The position numbers and the translations under genes were made by a program. Shown here piece after piece: positions 19,760-30,475 of a stretch of 64,000 bases of DNA. The stretch's first letter is position 1. The number at the start of each line of letters is the position of its first letter. This DNA comes from Anaerocolumna sp. (GTDB lineage Bacteria; Bacillota; Clostridia; Lachnospirales; Lachnospiraceae). The stretch lies in the NCBI GenBank assembly GCA_029239975.1, contig JARBTX010000009.1, forward strand, positions 24,581 through 88,580. The letters run 5' to 3'. The notes under the pieces were generated by a model, which had not been told where the DNA came from, did not search any database, and was given only the letters and a program-made list of their open reading frames with translations.

Positions 19760-20179
19760 TTACTTTGATCCTAAGGATATCAAAAAATCCTTATACATAT
19801 AATCTTCCGTTATGATGTGGTAAAATACCCAGTTCACTATCTTATTAAGTAATTCATTTAAAAATTCACTTTGATTTACTACAGCTGAATTAAGATTTAC
19901 GGAATCTATATCAGCTATAAACTTATCATGTGCTTCTTTATGTTCGTCAAAGTTTGGATAGTTGTATTTTTTTAAAAGCTTCTCTTCGGTTGTAAAATGA
20001 TAAACCGTATAATCTTTTAATTCCCCCATAACTTCAATGATTTCATCGAAATTGTCAATACCATCAGTACTAAGTGATAAAAGATCATTGATTCTATTAC
20101 CTATCTCTATCAGTTTTTTGTGCTGATTATCTATTGATGAAATCCCTAATTCAAACTCTTTTTGCCAGATAAACATAAA
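19760..20179 (-). CDS. Bacteriohemerythrin
   Basis: MFIWQKEFELGISSIDNQHKKLIEIGN, YHFTTEEKLLKKYNYPNFDEHKEAHDKF, HIITEDYMYKDF iron-ligand pattern; start placed at aa 27 of track ORF. Confidence 0.92.
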   Translation of the reverse strand, partial: FMFIWQKEFELGISSIDNQHKKLIEIGNRINDLLSLSTDGIDNFDEIIEVMGELKDYTVYHFTTEEKLLKKYNYPNFDEHKEAHDKFIADIDSVNLNSAVVNQSEFLNELLNKIVNWVFYHIITEDYMYKDFLISLGSK

Positions 20180-20439
20180 ATAGTCTCCTTTGTTATTCGA
20201 TTGACTTACATTCACATAAGAATTAAAAATATATTCATATAAGATAATATTAGTCAATTCAGTTACATTTGTCTACCCTAACCTTCTAAATAACCAACCA
20301 AGAACAATCATATTTATCTAATAAAATTAATTTAACTTCCATAACCCCCCATATATTGAACTCTTCATTATTAAAGCTTAGGCATATGGGGGGGATATAA
20401 TGACACGATACACTTCTACACTTTTTAAACAATTATATC

Positions 20440-22071
20440 CTAATTATTAGGCATCAAAAGAGTAGATAATGATAATCTCTGCGCATTTGCTGGAATCTGT
20501 AATTTACCACACTCAAGTAGCTCTTTTACTGTGTATAATAAGAACCAACCATCCGAGTGTAAGATATATTGCAACCCGTGGGCTTGCATTTTTTGTATAT
20601 GTTTTGGTTTGCTCTCAATTATAGCTTTACAATAGCGTTCAATCATAGGCTCTAATTTATTTTTATGCTTCTTTTTAATTTTATCACATAATTCTAGAAA
20701 TTGTTTTTTAATAGCTTCATCTTTTAACCAAATGATAGCAAGTTCAAATTTATCATCTTTTTTCTTAATATATCCTTTTTGAAGCATAAAGGTATATTCA
20801 TCAATCGATAGTGCTTTTCCTGTTATAAAACGATTAAGAAGCTTTAAATCTCGTGCTATATCTTTACTATAATCATCTATTGATACATCACGGTCTGACC
20901 ACTCAGAATTAATTTGCCATAATAAAATATTTTCCTCATCATTTTCAATACCGTTCCACATAGGACCGAACCATTTTTTCATGCTATCAAAATATTTCTG
21001 ATTTGATCCATTTGTACTCTCTAAGCCTGCAAGAGCTATGTTTATCCCACCATCTTTTCGAATCGTAGCAACTTCATCAAATCTAATTTTAGTTTTAGCA
21101 TTCTCATTACTCCAGGCAAGTAAATATAATAGAAGTCCCCATGCTAGAAAATTTTTATCATTATCAGGATAATATAGTTTATCAGACTTAAGTAAGTCAC
21201 TTTTCATTAGCTCATCAAAAAGTTCGTTTGAAATCAACTTTGCAGCTTTTGAATATATTTCTTCCTGTAATTTAAAAATTTCATGAGCATCATCTGGTTC
21301 ATCAATAATCATATTTGTAAGGTATTTACCATCTTTTTTAATTAAAAAACCATACTCCTCTAAAAAATCAACTTCACTTTCAATATAAACCGGAGAAACA
21401 CCAAGGTTTTCTGCAATCTCATGAATTGTTTTTGCTTCGTGATATGCACAATATGCTATATTTTGAGATAATGTGCTTCTAAAAAAGTTTGAAGTACCTC
21501 CCATTGTACCAACGGATCCAATAAACCCCATTATATTAAATTTTATTGGGTTGAATTTTAATTCACTTACATTTCTCATTGTTTCCATCCCTTTCTTCAT
21601 TTTCTGTTTTGCATTAAATAAGTGCCATTTAACAGTGCCAACTGGTATGGATAAAATCTCAGCAATTTCTCCTTGTTTTTTTCCTTCATAATAGTATAAA
21701 ATGATTATTCGTCTCTGTATTTTGGAGAGATAAGCAATTTCATTCTGTAATTGCTTAATCATTTCAGCTTCCACAAAGTTTTCAACAGGGTCATCACTTC
21801 CACTTAGCATATCCTCCAGTTCGCTAAACGGGATACCAACACTTCTCTTTGCCTTACCCCTATAATAATTAACTAGGGTATTATGGGCAATACACCATAC
21901 AAATGCGTTGATATTATCTACATCCTTAATCAGTAATGAACTATAAAGCTTTAAGGTAATATCCTGAGCCAAGTCCTCAGCATCCTGTAAGTTAACAGTT
22001 TTTTTAAGTGCAAAACCATAAATTTTTTTTACATATTCAGTTACTATTTTTTCAGCTTGTTGTGTATTCAT
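20440..22071 (-). CDS. ECF-type sigma-70 factor with about 370-aa C-terminal extension
   Basis: Region 2 'DAEDLAQDITLKLYSSL', region 4 'SKIQRRIIILYYYEGKKQGEIAEILSIPVGTVKWHLFNAKQKMK'; C-term with HTH-like 'TIHEIAENLGVSPVYIESEVDFLEEYGFL'. Confidence 0.85.
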   Translation of the reverse strand: MNTQQAEKIVTEYVKKIYGFALKKTVNLQDAEDLAQDITLKLYSSLLIKDVDNINAFVWCIAHNTLVNYYRGKAKRSVGIPFSELEDMLSGSDDPVENFVEAEMIKQLQNEIAYLSKIQRRIIILYYYEGKKQGEIAEILSIPVGTVKWHLFNAKQKMKKGMETMRNVSELKFNPIKFNIMGFIGSVGTMGGTSNFFRSTLSQNIAYCAYHEAKTIHEIAENLGVSPVYIESEVDFLEEYGFLIKKDGKYLTNMIIDEPDDAHEIFKLQEEIYSKAAKLISNELFDELMKSDLLKSDKLYYPDNDKNFLAWGLLLYLLAWSNENAKTKIRFDEVATIRKDGGINIALAGLESTNGSNQKYFDSMKKWFGPMWNGIENDEENILLWQINSEWSDRDVSIDDYSKDIARDLKLLNRFITGKALSIDEYTFMLQKGYIKKKDDKFELAIIWLKDEAIKKQFLELCDKIKKKHKNKLEPMIERYCKAIIESKPKHIQKMQAHGLQYILHSDGWFLLYTVKELLECGKLQIPANAQRLSLSTLLMPNN

Positions 22072-22209
22072 GTTTAGCTCCTTGTAAAACGTTTTACACT
22101 TATATAGACACCAGAATAGAAAAAAGGTTGGAAATTAATTAAAAATAGGGACTTTATTTTTACATTCTAACAGTTGCTCCTATTGTTCAATAGGAAAGCA
22201 GCGCAATGA

Positions 22210-24807
22210 TTAATACTTCAATAATTCAAACGCAGATAAAATTCTTTCATTCACTTTACCAATTTCTCTTATTTTGTCTGCAATCTGTTTTCGATTTTGC
22301 TTATCTTGCAAAGCTTTTAGGGTGATGTTAAATGCACCACCAATATCACTTAACTGTTGATACAAAGTATTCATCTCAGAAGTAATCAAATTCATTTCAT
22401 TCAGGAAGGATTCATAGTTTTCACACTTATGCTCTTTATAATATAAATTTGGTAAATCATTTGGACGGTCAAAACCAAACTTTACTCCACTCACATTTGT
22501 TGCTATATTAACGATATAAACAGTATAATACTCCCATACATCGAAGTTTTTCTTTGTAAAGTTATCATATTTACCGTTTTCGATATCATCAGCCCATTTA
22601 TATAACCCTTTGTGTCCAAAATAAACACCCTCCTTTTCCATACAATAAATATTAGGTATTCCTGTAATTGCTTTTATACACAACTCATCAAGTGAAACTT
22701 CTCTTTTCTTATCTCCAATAAATAGTAACCCGTCAATTTCTTGTTCCGTATTAAATTTAACAGGTTCTAAACTGTCCCATTCCAGTGTTAATAAGGTTTT
22801 CCCGTTATCTTCATATCCGCATATTGCACGAACAAACCCTGCAGTGATTACTGGTATGCCCTTATCGATATAATTCATTACCATATCAATAAAAAGTTGC
22901 TTATTTTCATTAATTTGCTTTTTTGTAATATAGGTACATTCATAACCGTAAATCTGAAAGATAGATTTAATATAAGTTTCATCTTCATCACTGAACAAAC
23001 GCTCTGTTACGCAAGTATCCCCACCACCACCTTTATATGGTGAATATACAAAGGTATAAGCATCTCCGTTTACATGTGCTGATAACCAGTAGTCGGATAA
23101 ATCATCTCTTCCGATGCATTCCATTAAATATCTCATACTTCCGTTAAATGGATAGTTTTCACCTAAATACCCAATGTTTTGTGGACGAAGCTTTGGTAAA
23201 ATATTATTACTTTGTCTTTGCATAATAGTTAATGCTCCTTTTTTTATATGTATTTTTGTTTTTTGCATTAGCTTTGATATCTTTAAAGATTTGACTCGCA
23301 AAACAAAGGAGGTATAAAGGTCCTTAGAATTACTCCCTATGCGAATTGTATTTGATAAATCAAGGCTTCTTAACGTCCTTGTATACGGATACTTTTTACC
23401 GATATGTCGGATTTCATCATTAACGATAACTGCTAAATATTCGTTTCCAACAATCCAGGTTAATTTTACGTATTCTCCTATTGGAATTCCACCTTTATTC
23501 TGAAAACCATATTGTCTACCAGTGAAGGGATCCTGAACACGTAGCTCGCTCTCATTATTTTCCCAGTTTAATATAACAGCACCTTTTCCCCAATACAATC
23601 GAATACTGTTATCAGTTTCAGCTTTTATAACTACATCTACACGAAAAGGAATTTTATATTTTTGTGGTGTGATTGACCCTTGGAAATCCATATTGGCTAA
23701 TATATGAAGTTCGCCAATATCATTCATATTATGTTCCCAAGCCTCTGAAACCATTGTATTTAAATCAATATTTTCAGTAGTTAAAATTGATTCACACTTC
23801 TCAAGTTCAGATATGGTTATATTCTCTATTTCACTCATATCATCAAGTGTTTCATCTATATTTACCCGTCTTTTTACAGGCATATAAAGTTCATACCTTG
23901 CTTTGTCATCATATAGTGACAGCACTTCTTCACCTAGACAATCGATATGTGTTTGATTGATATAAGGGTAATCAATCATAAAACTTTCAGACTTGTTTTC
24001 AATATAACTTTTAAGGTTGTCGTATGCCTGTCCCATATCATCCCCTTGGTAAGCACCAACTCCTGCAAATAACTCTCCTACAAAGGTGAAATCTACAAAT
24101 GGACTATCAAGATCAAAATCATCTGTTATTTTTAATATACAGACATATTCATTGGTTTCTGTATCGATATAATCAAATCGCTCATGTTTACCTATGTCAC
24201 CATTACTAGTACCAACTGTTAATATATTGTTTTGTGCTAACCATTTCTGAAAAAGGTCAGTATCGGATTTTCGTTTATTCTCATGGAGATAGGAAGATAG
24301 AACTCTCATTGTTGGTAATTCCATAATTCTTATGTCAAGTGGCTTAGTCAGTTTTTCATCTACTGCTTTAAGTTCTTCAAAGGTAATCGGTTTATGTTCT
24401 TCCAAAATTTCGTATTCTTTACCCATCTCATCAAAAATTAAAGGGAGAGCAGATATTTTCTTAATTCCGTTTCTTATCATAATCTGCAAAAACTCGTTTA
24501 CAATTCGTTTCAGTTCAGACAACGCAGTAACTTCATCATCTATTACTTTAATACGGTTTACGAATGTCTCAACGATAACACTCATATCATCACTTTCATA
24601 AATGCGTATAATATCTTTGATTGGAATTTGCATTTTTCGTAAAACCATAATTTGTTTGAGCCGTTCAATCGTATCTGCATCGTAATAACGATATTTCTCA
24701 AAATCTGGTCGAATACTTTGTATTAGACCCATTTGTTCATAATAACGCAAACTTCTAGAAGAAATATCAAGTTGTGTCGTCAAGTCAGTAATCTTGATTA
24801 AGTCCAT
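22210..24807 (-). CDS. MerR-family regulator fused to GyrI/LamG-like and BtrH/C39-like regions
   Basis: N-term LIKITDLTTQLDISSRSLRYYEQMGLIQS is MerR; about 865 aa total; downstream regions assigned by resemblance only. Confidence 0.7.
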   Translation of the reverse strand: MDLIKITDLTTQLDISSRSLRYYEQMGLIQSIRPDFEKYRYYDADTIERLKQIMVLRKMQIPIKDIIRIYESDDMSVIVETFVNRIKVIDDEVTALSELKRIVNEFLQIMIRNGIKKISALPLIFDEMGKEYEILEEHKPITFEELKAVDEKLTKPLDIRIMELPTMRVLSSYLHENKRKSDTDLFQKWLAQNNILTVGTSNGDIGKHERFDYIDTETNEYVCILKITDDFDLDSPFVDFTFVGELFAGVGAYQGDDMGQAYDNLKSYIENKSESFMIDYPYINQTHIDCLGEEVLSLYDDKARYELYMPVKRRVNIDETLDDMSEIENITISELEKCESILTTENIDLNTMVSEAWEHNMNDIGELHILANMDFQGSITPQKYKIPFRVDVVIKAETDNSIRLYWGKGAVILNWENNESELRVQDPFTGRQYGFQNKGGIPIGEYVKLTWIVGNEYLAVIVNDEIRHIGKKYPYTRTLRSLDLSNTIRIGSNSKDLYTSFVLRVKSLKISKLMQKTKIHIKKGALTIMQRQSNNILPKLRPQNIGYLGENYPFNGSMRYLMECIGRDDLSDYWLSAHVNGDAYTFVYSPYKGGGGDTCVTERLFSDEDETYIKSIFQIYGYECTYITKKQINENKQLFIDMVMNYIDKGIPVITAGFVRAICGYEDNGKTLLTLEWDSLEPVKFNTEQEIDGLLFIGDKKREVSLDELCIKAITGIPNIYCMEKEGVYFGHKGLYKWADDIENGKYDNFTKKNFDVWEYYTVYIVNIATNVSGVKFGFDRPNDLPNLYYKEHKCENYESFLNEMNLITSEMNTLYQQLSDIGGAFNITLKALQDKQNRKQIADKIREIGKVNERILSAFELLKY

Positions 24808-24874
24808 GTAACCACCTCCCTTTTTACATATTGTACCACTTGACCTTGCGTCAATGTCAACCTGATTAAATAAA

Positions 24875-24908
24875 AATATTGGCATAGCTATTTAGCTATG
24901 CCAATATT
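24875..24908. terminator. Intrinsic terminator (perfect palindrome)
   Basis: aatattggcatagctatttagctatgccaatatt. Confidence 0.75.
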
Positions 24909-25007
24909 GAGTAAAAAGATCAGCAATATCAACCCAATATGATCCAGAGTAACCAACTTCAATATAATCACATTTCCCTATAGATACAAATATAATTATT
25001 ACAAATT

Positions 25008-25502
25008 TTATCTGTTTAACATACTCTCAGCTAAAATATATCTAGAAGGCCAAAATTCATATAGATACAACTTTTCTACTCTACCTTTAAATTTCGTAAA
25101 GGAACTTGATAAAACCTGCGCTGCCTTAAAAATTTCGGCTGGCTCATCGATTAACATAGTAACATGTGGAGTCCAATCATAACTTTCACCGAAATTCTCT
25201 TTCAATTTTAATAATTCTCTATTAATATCTGGTGCAATAAATAAAACTTCAGAGCCCCCAAAAATACCGATATGATTAAAAGTAACATCAAAAGATTCTG
25301 TATTAGATGAAACCATTTTCACTAATGTAGATATCATTTTCTCTTCTGACACATCAAATATCCCCAATGTAATATGTAGTGGAATGTTTTTTGTATGAAT
25401 TCCTACGAATTCCCTCTGATAAAGTTCTTTTTGTAATTCCTCAAGATGCTTTTCTGTTTGATCGTCAAACCCTGCCATTACACATAGAAATTGTTCACTC
25501 AT
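25008..25502 (-). CDS. 2H phosphoesterase / 2'-5' RNA ligase-like protein
   Basis: Paired H-x-T/S motifs: 'PLHITLGIF' and 'TPHVTMLID'. Confidence 0.85.
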   Translation of the reverse strand: MSEQFLCVMAGFDDQTEKHLEELQKELYQREFVGIHTKNIPLHITLGIFDVSEEKMISTLVKMVSSNTESFDVTFNHIGIFGGSEVLFIAPDINRELLKLKENFGESYDWTPHVTMLIDEPAEIFKAAQVLSSSFTKFKGRVEKLYLYEFWPSRYILAESMLNR

Positions 25503-25536
25503 AATTCTCTCCTTTTTCATTTAACTATAATTATAG

Positions 25537-25690
25537 GCAATTGCGAAACATTATAGACTTCATTATTTAGCTTACTATTTTTAAAATTTTCTAACTGAAT
25601 CTTGCCCGCCTAGGGCAACCAATGCTAGAATATTCATATTAAAGATATGTTAAATTCTATAAATTAAAGAGTTGGCAATTGACTATAAAC
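25537..25690. repeat. Dispersed intergenic element, copy 2
   Basis: gcaattgcgaaacat (25537-25551) and ctgaatcttgcccgcctagggcaaccaatgctagaatattc (25594-25634), collinear with copy 1. Confidence 0.6.
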
Positions 25691-25700
25691 TATAATAGGA

Positions 25701-25771
25701 TTAGGGTAAAAGGTGTAAATGAATATATACATCAATTCTCATTTCAATTTCACCTTTTATCACCCTAACCG
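25701..25771 (-). terminator. Terminator downstream of thrS
   Basis: ttagggtaaaaggtg ... caccttttatcaccctaa. Confidence 0.75.
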
Positions 25772-25793
25772 TATTCGTCAATTAACTGTTAAA

Positions 25794-27551
25794 TCACTGC
25801 TCTAATTCATCCATAATTAATTGTTTAAAGTCACAAATACGAATAGTTCCCTTATCACCCATATCACGACTACGTACTGAAACCGCATTACTATCAATCT
25901 CATTTTGACCTATGACCAACATGTATGGAATCTTATCAAGTTGTGCTTCTCTGATTTTATAACCAATCTTCTCATCTCTAGTATCTAACTCACATCGTAT
26001 TCCTATTTGTTTTAACTCATTCATTACGGAGATGGCATAATCAGAGAATTTAACTGAAATTGGAAGTATCTTAACTTGCACTGGTGCTAACCATAATGGG
26101 AACTTTCCTTCAAAATGTTCAATCAGTATACCGATAAAACGCTCGATGGAACCAAATACCACGCGGTGAATCATAATTGGCCTATGCTTTTCTCCGTCGG
26201 CTCCTATATATTTAGCTTCAAATCTTAATGGTAATTGAAAATCTAATTGTATCGTACCACATTGCCATGTTCTCCCAATGGAATCTTCTAGATGAAAATC
26301 AATCTTTGGTCCATAGAAGGCACCATCACCTTCATTAACAATATACGGCATTCTAAGGTCATCCAATGCTTTTCTTAATCCATCTGTTGCAAGAATCCAA
26401 TCTTCATCGCTACCAATACTATTTTCTGGGCGAGTTGATAGTTCAACATGATATTTAAATCCGAATTTGCTGTATACTTCATCAATTAATCGAATAACAC
26501 CTTTGATTTCATCTGGAATCTGTTCCTTTGTCATAAAGATATGAGCATCATCTTGTGTAAAACTACGAACACGCATTAATCCATGCAATGTTCCAGATTT
26601 TTCATGTCTGTGAACTACTCCAAGCTCTCCCATTCGAATCGGTAAATCACGATAAGAATGTGGTTTCAGCTTATATACCAACATCCCACCAGGGCAATTC
26701 ATAGGTTTGATTGCATATTCAGTTTCATCGATAATAGATGTATACATATTTTCACGGTAATGATCCCAATGACCGGAAGTTTCCCACAGTTCTCTGTTAA
26801 GCATGATAGGAGTAGCTATTTCTACATATCCTTCTCTTGTGTGGATTTTTCTCCAATAATCCACTAATAAGTTTTTTAAAACCATTCCTTTTGGTAAGAA
26901 AAATGGAAAACCTGGTCCTTCATCCATAATAGTAAATAACTCCAATTCTTTACCCAGTCTTCTATGGTCTCTTTTCTTTATTTCTTCTAATCGTTTCAGA
27001 TATTCATCTAGTTCACTACTCTTTGGAAATGATGTTCCATAGATACGAGTTAACATTTTATTCGTTTCATTCCCTCTCCAATAAGCACCTGCAATTACAG
27101 TTAACTTAAATGCTTTAATAAGGTTTGTATTTAGAACATGGGGGCCAGCACAAAGGTCCACATATTCTCCTTGTTGATAAAAACTAATCTCTGCGTTCTC
27201 TGGTAAATCACGAATTAATTCTACCTTATACGGCTCATTTTTTTGACTCATTAAAGTAATTGCTTCTTCTCGGTCTAATGTAAATCGTTTGAGTGGAATA
27301 CTTTCCTTTACTATTCTTCTCATTTCATTCTCTAGTTCGTTAAGATGAGATAAAGTAAAATCAAATTCAAAATCAAAATCATAATAAAAACCGTCTTCTA
27401 CTGCAGGACCGATCCCGCATTTTGTATTTGGATATAATCTTTTTACTGCCTGCGCTAAAACATGTGCAGTTGTATGTCTGAAGGCTTCCTTTCCCTCTGC
27501 TTCTTCAAACACATACTCTTTTACTGAACCATCTTTCATACTTATTTTCAT
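25794..27551 (-). CDS. thrS: Threonyl-tRNA synthetase
   Basis: Class II synthetase motifs, 'RHTTAHVLAQAVKRLYP', 'MNCPGGMLVYK', 'GSIERFIGILIEHFEGKFPLWLAPVQV'. Confidence 0.95.
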   Translation of the reverse strand: MKISMKDGSVKEYVFEEAEGKEAFRHTTAHVLAQAVKRLYPNTKCGIGPAVEDGFYYDFDFEFDFTLSHLNELENEMRRIVKESIPLKRFTLDREEAITLMSQKNEPYKVELIRDLPENAEISFYQQGEYVDLCAGPHVLNTNLIKAFKLTVIAGAYWRGNETNKMLTRIYGTSFPKSSELDEYLKRLEEIKKRDHRRLGKELELFTIMDEGPGFPFFLPKGMVLKNLLVDYWRKIHTREGYVEIATPIMLNRELWETSGHWDHYRENMYTSIIDETEYAIKPMNCPGGMLVYKLKPHSYRDLPIRMGELGVVHRHEKSGTLHGLMRVRSFTQDDAHIFMTKEQIPDEIKGVIRLIDEVYSKFGFKYHVELSTRPENSIGSDEDWILATDGLRKALDDLRMPYIVNEGDGAFYGPKIDFHLEDSIGRTWQCGTIQLDFQLPLRFEAKYIGADGEKHRPIMIHRVVFGSIERFIGILIEHFEGKFPLWLAPVQVKILPISVKFSDYAISVMNELKQIGIRCELDTRDEKIGYKIREAQLDKIPYMLVIGQNEIDSNAVSVRSRDMGDKGTIRICDFKQLIMDELEQ

Positions 27552-27582
27552 TTCTTATAGTCTCCTTTAATTAAAAATTAAC

Positions 27583-27845
27583 ATAAGAAAAGCACCCTAA
27601 AATAAATGACATAACTGTCACTTATCTAAGGGTGCATAGATACAAAAATGCACGGTTCCACCTTAACTTTTCACTTCGGATTCTATCAAATCCTATCCTT
27701 TAACGCAGGCATACGGAAGTACTTACTTAAACTTTCAGTACTACAGCTCAGGAATGGTTTTCAAAAATACTCTTTCATAAAGAACTTCCACCAAATGTTC
27801 TTCTCTCTGTATGATTCATATAATTTACTCGTTTCCGTCTAGGCT
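27583..27845 (-). promoter_or_regulatory. T-box riboswitch leader of thrS
   Basis: Minus strand 'TTAAGGTGGAACCGTGCA' T-box core and terminator gcacccttag...tttagggtgc + T run. Confidence 0.85.
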
Positions 27846-27955
27846 TTTCCTATGTTATTGACTTTATTATATGCTTTAAATAAATATTGTCAACTTAAAA
27901 ATTACATTTTAAAAATAAAAATGGCTTAAATTAAAACATTTAAATTTACTCATTA

Positions 27956-29266
27956 TTAAGTTAACGATTCATCATTATTAATTTTTTCAATCTCATATTG
28001 AGAATTTATAACAACCCACATTTGTGCAAAATAGTACATAATATTCCAGATTGCAGTTTGATTCAAACCATACCGCTCTAATTTTTGAAGTGATGAATTA
28101 ATACCCCTTGCATCTTTAAACCATACCAAATGCAGAACTGGTTCTCCTATTATTTGTATGTCATAATAATAATAATATGATGATGATGTATTTTCATCAT
28201 ATTCAATAACTGCATTAACTTGCCCTGCTAGTGCAATTGCAGAATCAAAATTTAATGAATTTGCCCTTGTAAAACCTGCTATAAAAGGTAATTGCCAATT
28301 ATATCCTAAAGTTGGCATTCCTATTCCTATGTTCTCTGGAGACATAGTCGATACCAAATATTCTAAAAAAGATACTGTTGTTATAACTGAAATCTGTGAA
28401 GGTGGCCCTATTGAAAAACCCCAGTCATATGATAAAAATGTGATATTATCTGCAATTTTCTCAAGTGCTGAATAATCAACTTTTTCAAATGTGATCTCAC
28501 CATCTGTATATTCGAGCTTAGGATTAATTGTGAGAAATACCAGAAAACCCTCTGCATGTAATCGATTTACTAATAGTGTTACTAAATTTACATAAAGATA
28601 AAGATTTGCTATATTTACATATAAAAATGTAACATCAATACCATATAATCCTTTGGTTCTAAGTATTCTAAGGATATTTTCCACATATTTTTCTTGAACA
28701 TTTTGATCAAGTAAAATGGAATAAACAGCCTCCATATTTGGAGTTCCCTGGGCTGTTAGCGTTGTTAACAACATTAATGGGGCAACTCCATAAGATTTTG
28801 CTATACGAATCATTTCCGTATCATCGTCACTTTCGATAATTTGCCCATCTTTATTGACACGATAATTAAAAATAGTTAAGTAAGTTAAATATGGCAATGT
28901 TTTTTTTAGCAAATCTTCTCTTATATACGGATAAGCAACGCCAATAATCATGAACTTTCCTTTATTGTTTTCATAACTTATTGTAATTGTCTCTCCAGGA
29001 TAAATAAATTCTCTATTAGAAAGTTCTGGGTTATTTCTTAATAATTGCATCACTGATATTTGAAATGAATCTGCTATACTCTGTAATGTATCACCTTCCT
29101 GTACTGTATAACTCAGTTTTGGATAAGCAATTACTATAGTTTGCCCAACTACAAGACTATATGGTTCTACTAATCCATTATCAGATATCAATTTAGATAA
29201 TAGAATTCCGAATTTCTCAGCTATTGAATTAATAGTATCGCCCTCTTGAACGATATAAATTTCCAT
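27956..29266 (-). CDS. LysM-repeat protein with GH18-like domain (YaaH/spore germination type)
   Basis: Two LysM (YIVQEGDTINSIAEKFGI; YTVQEGDTLQSIADSFQI) then GH18-like barrel 'GLYGIDVTFLYV'. Confidence 0.85.
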   Translation of the reverse strand: MEIYIVQEGDTINSIAEKFGILLSKLISDNGLVEPYSLVVGQTIVIAYPKLSYTVQEGDTLQSIADSFQISVMQLLRNNPELSNREFIYPGETITISYENNKGKFMIIGVAYPYIREDLLKKTLPYLTYLTIFNYRVNKDGQIIESDDDTEMIRIAKSYGVAPLMLLTTLTAQGTPNMEAVYSILLDQNVQEKYVENILRILRTKGLYGIDVTFLYVNIANLYLYVNLVTLLVNRLHAEGFLVFLTINPKLEYTDGEITFEKVDYSALEKIADNITFLSYDWGFSIGPPSQISVITTVSFLEYLVSTMSPENIGIGMPTLGYNWQLPFIAGFTRANSLNFDSAIALAGQVNAVIEYDENTSSSYYYYYDIQIIGEPVLHLVWFKDARGINSSLQKLERYGLNQTAIWNIMYYFAQMWVVINSQYEIEKINNDESLT

Positions 29267-29374
29267 GTTTAACCTCAATACAGTCACTATATCAATTTAT
29301 ATAACATATGCCATAAAATAATAATTGTTGCATATAATTTGTACCAATACCAAATCGTAATACTTTTACACCAA

Positions 29375-30475
29375 TTACTGTACTATATTTAATTCATAAT
29401 CTGTATTATATGTTCTTACATATAATGTATTTTCTCTTTTAATTAAGTAATAAGGGGAGGAAGCTAGACTAATTTTATCTAATACTTCACCATTATTAAT
29501 ACTAATTTGGTATAAATAATCGTCTTCCTCTGTAAAACCATAGCCACTTATAATAACATCATCCATGATTAAAAAATTATTGGAATTACTAACTAATGCT
29601 TCCGTTCTCCACAATATACTCATATCAGTTAAATCTATAGCAGTTATATAAGCATTCATGTTATTAGAACTTTTCGCATAAGTCATGTGACTATGTGAAA
29701 CATATAAAATATTATCTTTTAAGATTGCCCAATTAATTTTTTGTTGAATAAAGTCATAATCTTCTAGGATGAAATCCGGTGAATATCTATAATTAGAGAA
29801 GTCAAATGTTGCTATAAGCGCAAGTGATTTAATATCATATATATTTAAAATATAACCCTCTGAAAAATCTGCACCATAAGTACTATAGATATAAGAATCA
29901 TCATAAAAGGCTTTAGTGATTATTAATTCATCGAAAGATTCATCAATGCCTTCTGGTAGTATTTCTCCACTATTTTGGCTTGTATTAGGAATTTGATAGG
30001 TGTTCATAGAGAGATTATTATTAAGTAACCATTCTGCTTCATCTGTAATCTGATTTGTTTTACTTGATGTTATCTCTAGGTTTTTAGGTTCACTTTTTTT
30101 ATTTGATGCATTCTCTGATAAATAATAGTTAAATGGTGGTGTAGACAAAACAACTGGATTTGTGAATACATCACCTTCTATTGTACTATCTACATTCTCA
30201 GTTCCCTCTGTATTTCCCATATTGCTTGTATCTTCAGACTTATCTTCAGTCTCATTTGTAATTACATCTGTATTGTTATTCTCATCTGTGCTTATTGATG
30301 AATTATCGGATTCAGTAGGTTCACTAGTACTATTTGGTTCACTCGTTTGTATCTCTTCACTAAGCGTTGGTTCTACTTCTTTAATTGAATTTTCTGTTTT
30401 GGGTTTCATACCACATGCATTCATTGTTATGGCTAAAAACAATGTAAGTATAATCATTAATATTTTTTCTTTCAT
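29375..30475 (-). CDS. Lipoprotein with PQQ/beta-propeller-like C-terminus
   Basis: Signal peptide with LTLFLAITMNACG lipobox, Ser/Thr/Glu-rich linker, repeat-like 'AIDLTDMSILWRTEALV'. Confidence 0.65.
   Translation of the reverse strand: MKEKILMIILTLFLAITMNACGMKPKTENSIKEVEPTLSEEIQTSEPNSTSEPTESDNSSISTDENNNTDVITNETEDKSEDTSNMGNTEGTENVDSTIEGDVFTNPVVLSTPPFNYYLSENASNKKSEPKNLEITSSKTNQITDEAEWLLNNNLSMNTYQIPNTSQNSGEILPEGIDESFDELIITKAFYDDSYIYSTYGADFSEGYILNIYDIKSLALIATFDFSNYRYSPDFILEDYDFIQQKINWAILKDNILYVSHSHMTYAKSSNNMNAYITAIDLTDMSILWRTEALVSNSNNFLIMDDVIISGYGFTEEDDYLYQISINNGEVLDKISLASSPYYLIKRENTLYVRTYNTDYELNIVQ

Noticed and set aside
27648-27842. 64-aa plus-strand ORF
   Set aside because: Lies antisense to the thrS T-box leader; no coding features.
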